NCBI GenBank assembly: GCA_937901285.1
Contig: CALCHI010000448.1
Coordinates: 1-12,766, forward strand
Direction of reading: 5' to 3'
Origin: UBA8437 sp003445035
Lineage (GTDB): Bacteria; Planctomycetota; Planctomycetia; Planctomycetales; Planctomycetaceae
DNA length: 12,766 nucleotides
How positions within the stretch are numbered: the first letter of the stretch is position 1; every line of letters begins with the position of its first letter. A program made the translations under genes and the position numbers. Positions 7,976 through 12,766 of the stretch are shown one piece after another. The notes beneath the pieces are model-generated. The model saw only the letters and a list, made by a program, of their open reading frames with translations, was not told where the DNA came from and searched no databases.

Positions 7976-9301
7976 ATGTTGACCTTCTCCGGACGCTCGG
8001 CAACATTCTGTGACGGCATCTCCCGCCGCAACGCGATCCAGGTCGGTAGCCTCGGCATGGCCGGTTTTGCAGGGTTGGGGCTTGACCGGGTCCTTCGCGC
8101 CCGCGACGCTCAGCCGATTTCGGCCCGAAAACACACCTCGGTCATCTTCATCGAACTTGCCGGCGGACCGACGCAATTCGAGACATACGATCCCAAACCC
8201 AATGCTCCCAAGGAGTACCGGGGCGCGTTCGGGACCGTGCAGACCAGTCTGCCGGGCGTGATCTTCAGTGAATGGATGCCGCGGCAGGCCAGGCTGGCTG
8301 ACAAGCTGGCGATCGTGCGATCGATCCACCACCCCAGCAACAGCCACGACCCTTCGAGCCATCTGACCCAGACCGGTTACTACAAGAAGGGTCCCAAGGG
8401 GGGTATCAACCAGATGCCCGCATTCGGGTGCGTGGTGGCCAAGGTTCGAGGGCCGAACGCCCCGACTCTGCCCCCCTACGTCGCTGTCCCTCGCACCATG
8501 CGGAACGGTGGTCCGGCACACCTGGGCAAAAGCTTCAACCCGTTCGAGACCGTCACTGACCCCTCCAAGAAAGGCTTCAAGGTCCAGAACCTGGCCCTCA
8601 ACAAGACGCTCAACCGACAACGGCTCAACGACCGCAGGAGCCTTCTTGGTGCACTCGATGCCCAGCGACGGCTCGCCGACCTCCAGGGAGCCTCGGAAGC
8701 CGTAGACGACTTCACCTACCAGGCGTTTGACCTGATCACCGGAGATGCCGCCCGCGTGGCGTTCGACATTGATGCCGAACCGGATTCCCTCCGCGACGCA
8801 TACGGACGAACATCCAACGGCCAGAGCCTGCTGCTGGCCAGGCGACTGGTCGAACACGGTGTCACATGCGTCACCGTCCGCGTCACCGGCTGGGACGATC
8901 ACACCAAGATCGCCGACCGCCTGAAACAGAAGGCTCCCAGCTACGACCAGGGAGCCGCCGCACTGGTCAGCGACCTACACGATCGCGGCCTCGCCGATGA
9001 CGTCCTGGTCGTTTCGATGGGAGAGTTCGGACGGACCCCCCGCGTGAACAAAAATGCCGGCCGAGACCACTGGGGCTCGGTGATGAGTGTCATGCTGTCC
9101 GGTGGCGGACTCCAAACGGGGATTCTCGGTGCGTCGAACTCGCGGGGCGAAGTGCCCGCGGCCAATGCTTACCGACCCGAAAACGTCCTGGCGATGATCT
9201 ACCGTCACCTGGGCATCGACCCGGGAATGACATTCGACGACTTCAGTGGACGGCCACGTCACCTGCTGGAACGCCGCGAACTGATCAAGGAATTGGTGTG
9301 A
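7976..9301 (+). CDS. second DUF1501 protein, divergent subfamily, Tat-exported
   Basis: The 441-residue product has a Tat-type start (SRRNA at 16-20, then a hydrophobic Gly/Ala-rich segment) and shares the DUF1501 frame with the gene before it: ELAGGPTQFETYDPKP (60-75), WDDH (306-309), GEFGRTP (349-355) and GRDHWG (362-367). It is not a recent duplicate. The HVDTFD region is QFETYD here, and the C-terminal HDLHATMLHLLGLDH is replaced by ENVLAMIYRHLGID (402-415), so several His positions are absent. The probable location is the cell envelope; the reaction is unknown. A good AAGGA site supports the start. Its TGA overlaps the GTG of the M24 peptidase by 4 bp, indicating translational coupling. 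Family assignment is firm, function is not. Confidence 0.92.
   Translation: MLTFSGRSATFCDGISRRNAIQVGSLGMAGFAGLGLDRVLRARDAQPISARKHTSVIFIELAGGPTQFETYDPKPNAPKEYRGAFGTVQTSLPGVIFSEWMPRQARLADKLAIVRSIHHPSNSHDPSSHLTQTGYYKKGPKGGINQMPAFGCVVAKVRGPNAPTLPPYVAVPRTMRNGGPAHLGKSFNPFETVTDPSKKGFKVQNLALNKTLNRQRLNDRRSLLGALDAQRRLADLQGASEAVDDFTYQAFDLITGDAARVAFDIDAEPDSLRDAYGRTSNGQSLLLARRLVEHGVTCVTVRVTGWDDHTKIADRLKQKAPSYDQGAAALVSDLHDRGLADDVLVVSMGEFGRTPRVNKNAGRDHWGSVMSVMLSGGGLQTGILGASNSRGEVPAANAYRPENVLAMIYRHLGIDPGMTFDDFSGRPRHLLERRELIKELV
9287..9292 (+). promoter_or_regulatory. ribosome binding site deciding the GTG start of the M24 peptidase
   Basis: AAGGAA, inside the last codons of the second DUF1501 gene, stands 5 nt before the GTG at 9298. 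It supports this start over the internal ATG at 9391, where no comparable site was noticed, and it supports translational coupling. Confidence 0.6.
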
Positions 9302-10458
9302 CTGATCGGCCCGACGGCCCGGCAACTGCCGACCACCTGCAACTTGACCCGGCCCTGTGCCGGCAACGTCAACAACGGCTCATCGCCGTGATGGCCGAGC
9401 GTGAACTCGAACGGGCACTCCTGGTCCAACCCGAACACGTCCAGTACCTGACCGGCTTTCGGACACCGCACGCCCTGCTCAAGACCGCCGTCGCGCTCGA
9501 CGCAGACGGCCACTGCACGCTCGCCGCCCCCAACTCGGCGCCTGACAACGTGGCCGCCGACACTGTTGTCACCTTCGAAGCGCAGTGGCACGCCACGCTC
9601 AGGCAGGAACAGCCGCGGGAATCCGGCCGCGTCCTCGCTGCCGCACTCGACGGTCGACCGCCGGCCAAACGCCTGGGTGTCGAGTTCTCCACGTTCGGCC
9701 CCCACTTCCGGGAGGCCAGCAGCCCGGCAACGTCCTCACAGACAACGGACATCGAACCCGACCTCTGGCAACTTCGCCGGAACAAAGACCCGGACGAACT
9801 GGCGATGATTGGCCGGGCCATCGAGTGCACCGAGGCGATGTACCGGCGGGCTCGTGAAATCATCCAGCCGGGCATCACCGAACTGGAGGTGTTCAACCAG
9901 TTGCACGCCGCGGCCGTCGACGTGGCCGGCGAGCCACTGACCGCCCTGGGTAACGACTACCAGGCCAACTCTCCCGGCGGACCGCCCCGACCCCGGCAGG
10001 CCGGTGCAGGGGAGCTGTTCGTCCTCGATCTCGGGCCAGCCTACCGCGGCTATTACGCCGACAACTGCCGCACGATATCCGTCGACGGGCAACCGACCGA
10101 CGACCAGTTGAAGGCGTGGCAGGCCATCGTCGACACGCTGGACATGGTCGAACGAACCGTGCGGCCGGGCGTCAGTTGCCAGGAGCTGTTCCACGCGGCC
10201 CAGGAAATGCTCGACGAATACCGGCCCGGCGCATTTTTCCATCATCTCGGCCACGCCTTTGGCCTGTTCCCCCACGAAGGACCTCACCTGAATCCCAACT
10301 GGGACGACACGTTCGAAGAGGGCGACGTGTTCACCGCCGAACCCGGACTGTACGGCCCGGAGTTGCAGGCCGGCATTCGGCTGGAACAGAACTACCGGGT
10401 CACCGTCGACGGTGTTCAGAGGCTCACATCGCACCCGCTGGAACTTGCGATCGATTGA
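9298..10458 (+). CDS. M24-family metallopeptidase (Xaa-Pro aminopeptidase/dipeptidase type)
   Basis: This 386-residue protein has a creatinase-like N-terminal domain (about 15-155) and a pita-bread catalytic domain (about 160-386). All five metal ligands of the family are visible: D244 (FVLDLG), D255 (YYADNCRT), H319 (HHLGHAFG), E348 (TAEPGLY) and E363 (RLEQNY). It is therefore predicted to be an active dinuclear metallopeptidase, releasing residues next to proline, although substrates of M24 homologues vary. There is no signal peptide, so it should be cytoplasmic, unlike the three exported proteins encoded before it. GTG is the start, overlapping the previous TGA by 4 bp (GTGA) with a Shine-Dalgarno 5 nt upstream. 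It is the last gene of the plus-strand operon and ends 10 bp from the convergent mutarotase-like gene. The family is secure and the exact specificity unknown. Confidence 0.93.
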   Translation: MTDRPDGPATADHLQLDPALCRQRQQRLIAVMAERELERALLVQPEHVQYLTGFRTPHALLKTAVALDADGHCTLAAPNSAPDNVAADTVVTFEAQWHATLRQEQPRESGRVLAAALDGRPPAKRLGVEFSTFGPHFREASSPATSSQTTDIEPDLWQLRRNKDPDELAMIGRAIECTEAMYRRAREIIQPGITELEVFNQLHAAAVDVAGEPLTALGNDYQANSPGGPPRPRQAGAGELFVLDLGPAYRGYYADNCRTISVDGQPTDDQLKAWQAIVDTLDMVERTVRPGVSCQELFHAAQEMLDEYRPGAFFHHLGHAFGLFPHEGPHLNPNWDDTFEEGDVFTAEPGLYGPELQAGIRLEQNYRVTVDGVQRLTSHPLELAID

Positions 10459-10468
10459 TTCGGCCGGG

Positions 10469-11617
10469 TCACCGCCGAGCAGACGCCGGGGGAAGATCGA
10501 TCGGCAGTCTGATCCGCCGCTTCCCGGGAGCACGCTCCCACAACACGAGTTCGTCGTTGTTGTCGTCAACGAGCAGACGTTGAACACCCGCATAATCTGC
10601 GGGCAATTCGGTCACAAACACCATGTACTCACGGGTGGTCGACTGACCGGCATCTATGAACGTGTAAAGCGGACGCTCAAATATCTTTCCCTGGGCCACA
10701 AGCGTTGAATACGGCTGATGCAGCCCGGTCGTTCCAAATTCGAGTCCACGAGATTTGACCCGACCGTCCTCGCGGTGTCGCCAGATGTTCAACCACGGGT
10801 AGTGCCCGGTGTCCCAGATGTAACCCAACAACAGCTTCGCCTTCGGATTTGCAGCCGTCACCCATCCGTTCCGGGTCTTACTGTCGAACACGAAGGACGA
10901 AACGTCGTGGATCGTGCCATCAGGTTGGGTCGAACGAAAACGGCGCAGATCAACCTGCTGCTTTCCGATCACCATCTGCGGCCACCGACTCGCCTTCCCG
11001 GCACTGGTGGGGACGTCTCCTTCCTGGGAAAACCCCAGCGTCGCGTTGGAATCGACCAGAGTGGAATCGTCCAGGAACGGCGCGGCGATGGAAGGATGTT
11101 GCACCATGTTGTAGATCCGCCCCAGTTTCCTGTCGTTCGTCACCGTTTCACTGACCAGTGCCACACCCGACCTCCGCGCCAGGGTGATCTTCCGGACGAC
11201 CGACAGGCCTGCCAGCGGCAACCGACACTCCATCGTCAACCACTGGTGCTTGTCTGCGGTCTTCGGTGGACGCGACAGTGTCCAGTTCACCCTCGGAGCT
11301 TCGCCGTGGAACGGCACCCCACGTTTGGCCTCGGCCTCCGAAGGTGCCCCCCAACGGTCCAGGCACAGGAAATGACCCCGCAAGTACGGTTTCCCGGCCT
11401 CAACCGGTTCCAGCCCGTGAATCGTCCAGTTCAGAGGATTGACGGCATTCCTTTTCATACGGATCTCAACAATCCCTCCTCCTGCCGTCGTCACGGATAA
11501 CACGGATTGTGGATTGTTCAGTGTGACCAAGCCCGGCTCGGCAGCTGACAACGCCAAACCACACCCGACCACAAGCAGGCCCACAAGGCTCCTCAGAACC
11601 TGACACCACCTTTTCAT
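10469..11617 (-). CDS. secreted galactose-mutarotase-like beta-sandwich protein
   Basis: The product is 382 residues from the ATG at 11617. This start is preferred over the GTG at 11623 because GGGAGA lies 7 nt before the ATG but only 1 nt before the GTG. The N-terminus is basic then hydrophobic (about 4-25), with probable signal peptidase I cleavage near LSAA-E; C19 (VVGC) makes a lipoprotein signal possible but less likely. The remainder looks like an all-beta protein. HGEAPRVNW (H104), MVQHPSIAAPF (H174) and RGLEFGTTGLHQP (E293) fall in the order and spacing of the two histidines and the glutamate of aldose 1-epimerases. That match is by eye, not by alignment. The PmoA/DUF6807 family was considered, but I do not see an HPHHRG-type motif. 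It may bind or epimerise a sugar or sugar derivative outside the cytoplasm. It is divergent from the SDR gene and convergent with the peptidase. Confidence 0.8.
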   Translation of the reverse strand: MKRWCQVLRSLVGLLVVGCGLALSAAEPGLVTLNNPQSVLSVTTAGGGIVEIRMKRNAVNPLNWTIHGLEPVEAGKPYLRGHFLCLDRWGAPSEAEAKRGVPFHGEAPRVNWTLSRPPKTADKHQWLTMECRLPLAGLSVVRKITLARRSGVALVSETVTNDRKLGRIYNMVQHPSIAAPFLDDSTLVDSNATLGFSQEGDVPTSAGKASRWPQMVIGKQQVDLRRFRSTQPDGTIHDVSSFVFDSKTRNGWVTAANPKAKLLLGYIWDTGHYPWLNIWRHREDGRVKSRGLEFGTTGLHQPYSTLVAQGKIFERPLYTFIDAGQSTTREYMVFVTELPADYAGVQRLLVDDNNDELVLWERAPGKRRIRLPIDLPPASARR

Positions 11618-11624
11618 CGCCACA

Positions 11625-11630
11625 TCTCCC
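11625..11630 (-). promoter_or_regulatory. ribosome binding site of the mutarotase-like gene
   Basis: On the minus strand this reads GGGAGA, 7 nt before the ATG at 11617. It decides between that ATG and the GTG at 11623, which is too close to be served by it. Confidence 0.6.
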
Positions 11631-11661
11631 GCGTCGCGTTGTTCGATCCCAACGACATCGC

Positions 11662-11667
11662 ATTGTA
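11662..11667 (-). promoter_or_regulatory. possible -10 element for the mutarotase-like gene
   Basis: The minus strand reads TACAAT, five of six matches to the -10 consensus. Transcription would start near 11655 and give a leader of about 38 nt containing the GGGAGA site. No good -35 stands at 16-18 bp, so the call is tentative. Confidence 0.3.
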
Positions 11668-11705
11668 AGCTGTACCGCCTTCAGCGGCGATCAATGATTC
11701 ATGAC

Positions 11706-11711
11706 GGGAGA
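11706..11711 (+). promoter_or_regulatory. ribosome binding site deciding the SDR start
   Basis: GGGAGA with a 7-nt spacer precedes the ATG at 11719. It argues against the ATG at 11701, which lies upstream of this site. The divergent gene uses the same hexamer and spacing. Confidence 0.6.
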
Positions 11712-11718
11712 CCCTACT

Positions 11719-12495
11719 ATGGACCTCAGCGGAAAATGGGCGTTGGTGACAGGGGCCGGACGTGGAATCGGCAAAGGGTGCGCCCTGCAGTTGGCCGGTC
11801 GCGGTGCCGATTTGGTGATCAACGATCGTCCCGGAAGCCCGGACCTTGCCGACACCGTCGGTGAAATCCAAGCGATGGGACGTCAATGCGTGGCCGTCGA
11901 AGCTGACGTATTCGAACGTGGTGGATGCGAACAACTGGTTTCGTCGGCTGTCGATGGAGCCGGACAACTCGACATCCTGGTCAGCAACCCTGCGTACAGC
12001 GAACGGTGTTCGTTCCTGGAATACCCCCCGGAACTCTTCGAACAGACCCTGCGAGGCACGTTGCTGGCAGGGTTTCATATCAGCCAACTGACGGCCCGCC
12101 ACATGGTCGAACGGGGTGGCGGTGGAAAGATCGTGTTCATTTCCAGCGTGCAGGCCTACCTGCCGATCTCACACTGCGTGGCGTATGGAGCAGCCAAGAA
12201 CGGACTCAACCATATGATGCGAACAATCGCAGTCGAGTTGTTCAATCACCGAATCAACGTCAACGCGATCGAACCAGGCTGGATTGACACGCCCGGTGAA
12301 CACGAAACCTTCGGTGCCGAACGAATCGAAGCCGAGGCGGCAGGCTTGCCGTGGGGACGACTGGGAACCCCGGAAGACATCGGCAAGGCCGCTGCATTCC
12401 TTTGTTCCGACGAATCCGACTACGTGACCGGAACGATCCTGCGAGTCGACGGCGGTTTCGTGTACCGAGAATGCCGTCGGCCCGAGATTGAATGA
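11719..12495 (+). CDS. short-chain dehydrogenase/reductase (SDR), classical type
   Basis: From the ATG at 11719 the product is 258 residues, the usual length of classical SDRs. The Rossmann motif TGAGRGIG (11-18) binds the nicotinamide cofactor. D36 at the end of the second strand (VINDR) points to NAD(H) over NADP(H). EADV (61-64) is the usual adenine-contact strand. S143, Y156 and K160 (YGAAK) form the catalytic triad. The usual NNAG is SNPAY (89-93), and the Asn of the catalytic tetrad seems to be T114. The C-terminus keeps the family signature VTGTILRVDGGF (236-247). It is cytoplasmic. The reaction is NAD-dependent oxidation or reduction of an alcohol/ketone, perhaps a sugar or hydroxy acid given the neighbourhood, but the substrate cannot be told. 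It is divergent from the mutarotase-like gene across about 100 bp. Confidence 0.93.
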   Translation: MDLSGKWALVTGAGRGIGKGCALQLAGRGADLVINDRPGSPDLADTVGEIQAMGRQCVAVEADVFERGGCEQLVSSAVDGAGQLDILVSNPAYSERCSFLEYPPELFEQTLRGTLLAGFHISQLTARHMVERGGGGKIVFISSVQAYLPISHCVAYGAAKNGLNHMMRTIAVELFNHRINVNAIEPGWIDTPGEHETFGAERIEAEAAGLPWGRLGTPEDIGKAAAFLCSDESDYVTGTILRVDGGFVYRECRRPEIE

Positions 12496-12500
12496 CCGCT

Positions 12501-12601
12501 GGCAAAAAGACACACCACCGGCCGGGACCCTCTCTCCAGAACACTCAAGGGATAGATTCCACCAAGCTTGTCTCTGGCAAGAGGACCCCGAACCGGTGGT
12601 G
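12501..12601 (-). terminator. strong minus-strand intrinsic terminator (long hairpin plus U-tract)
   Basis: Arms 12513-12540 and 12573-12601 are inverted repeats around a 32-nt loop. The outer 9 bp (CACCACCGG / CCGGTGGTG) pair perfectly. In minus-strand RNA 27 of 28 positions pair, counting about five G-U pairs, with one bulge (12590) and one A-G mismatch. The same five positions are C-A clashes in plus-strand RNA. On the minus strand the stem is followed by UGUCUUUUUGCC (12512-12501). Stem, U-tract and strand bias together suggest a terminator for a transcript arriving from the right and ending just short of the SDR gene. Confidence 0.7.
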
Positions 12602-12766
12602 CGGCTGCGGTGTCCGAGCATCCATGTTCCCGGTTCCCGATGATCTCCCGCATCATGCCCGAAGATCACCAGCCCACCGCTCACCTCGGTCGATTCTCTT
12701 TCCTCTCAATTAGTTGCAATGTGAATCCAGGCACCACCGACGCCCGTCTCCCGGGGCAGGGGAGGC
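12602..12766. other. right-end region without a convincing gene
   Basis: No plausible coding region is seen here. The small plus frame at 12492-12713 (73 codons) has low-complexity, unrecognisable content. All three minus frames entering from the right edge reach stops between about 12680 and 12710, so a convergent gene from outside could end there, consistent with the terminator at 12501-12601. An AT-richer patch (about 12693-12724) and small inverted repeats such as ATGAT/ATCAT near 12640-12660 are present without clear meaning. Confidence 0.4.

Noticed and set aside
7898..8902. 334-codon minus-strand frame opposite the two DUF1501 genes
   Set aside because: It overlaps well-supported DUF1501 motifs and has no family features; it is a shadow of GC-biased codon use.
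10448..10503. 8-bp inverted repeat CGATCGAT / ATCGATCG across the convergent stops of the peptidase and mutarotase-like genes
   Set aside because: The arms are made of near self-palindromic GATC units, the 40-nt spacer does not form a clear stem, and no T-run follows on either strand, so it is not a credible terminator.
374..12495. Possible CRISPR array, mobile element, tRNA or rRNA
   Set aside because: No regularly spaced repeats, transposase, integrase, terminal repeats or tRNA-like cloverleaf were seen, and the genes are tightly packed with uniform composition.
12169..12684. 171-codon minus-strand frame starting with GTG after an AG-rich GAGAGGAAAGAG stretch
   Set aside because: Most of it is antisense to the SDR catalytic region, it runs through the terminator hairpin, and the protein has no recognisable features.
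12492..12713. Small plus frame with an ATGA overlap to the SDR stop
   Set aside because: The overlap looks like coupling, but the 73-residue product is Pro/Arg/His-rich without structure and spans the hairpin. No Shine-Dalgarno was noticed.

Overview
The window looks like chromosomal DNA from a planctomycete (Pirellulales/Planctomycetales type). It is GC-rich and carries the signature secretome pair of that phylum: a large PSCyt1-DUF1549-DUF1553 cytochrome-like protein followed by Tat-exported DUF1501 proteins. Assignment to phylum is inference from gene families; no rRNA or other marker gene is present.

Layout. (1) 1-359, plus: C-terminal end of a protein that starts outside the window. (2) 374-2980, minus: a two-gene unit with an Nramp-like membrane transporter upstream and an enolase-superfamily (mandelate racemase/muconate lactonizing type) enzyme downstream, 24 bp apart. 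(3) 3109-10458, plus: a four-gene run of PSCyt1/DUF1549/CBM6-like/DUF1553 protein, two different DUF1501 proteins, and an M24 (Xaa-Pro aminopeptidase type) metallopeptidase whose GTG start overlaps the preceding stop by 4 bp. A perfect TATAAT lies 8 bp before the first ATG. (4) 10469-11617, minus: a secreted galactose-mutarotase-like protein, convergent with the peptidase. (5) 11719-12495, plus: a short-chain dehydrogenase/reductase divergent from (4). (6) 12496-12766: no convincing gene. It holds a strong minus-strand intrinsic terminator, which implies a convergent transcription unit entering from the right.

How the genes may work together (inference). The DUF1549/DUF1501 unit is predicted to be exported and to act at or outside the cytoplasmic membrane. 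The CBM6-like insert suggests carbohydrate binding. The transporter plus enolase-superfamily enzyme looks like an uptake-and-conversion pair for a small acid or sugar acid. The mutarotase-like protein and SDR also fit sugar chemistry. This is a plausible carbohydrate-use neighbourhood, but no substrate can be read from the sequence.

I did not find a clear new defence, CRISPR, mobile or RNA-guided system. The points most worth a second look are the non-canonical active sites of the enolase-superfamily enzyme and the Nramp-like transporter, the probable leaderless promoter of the big operon, and the minus-strand terminator at the right end.
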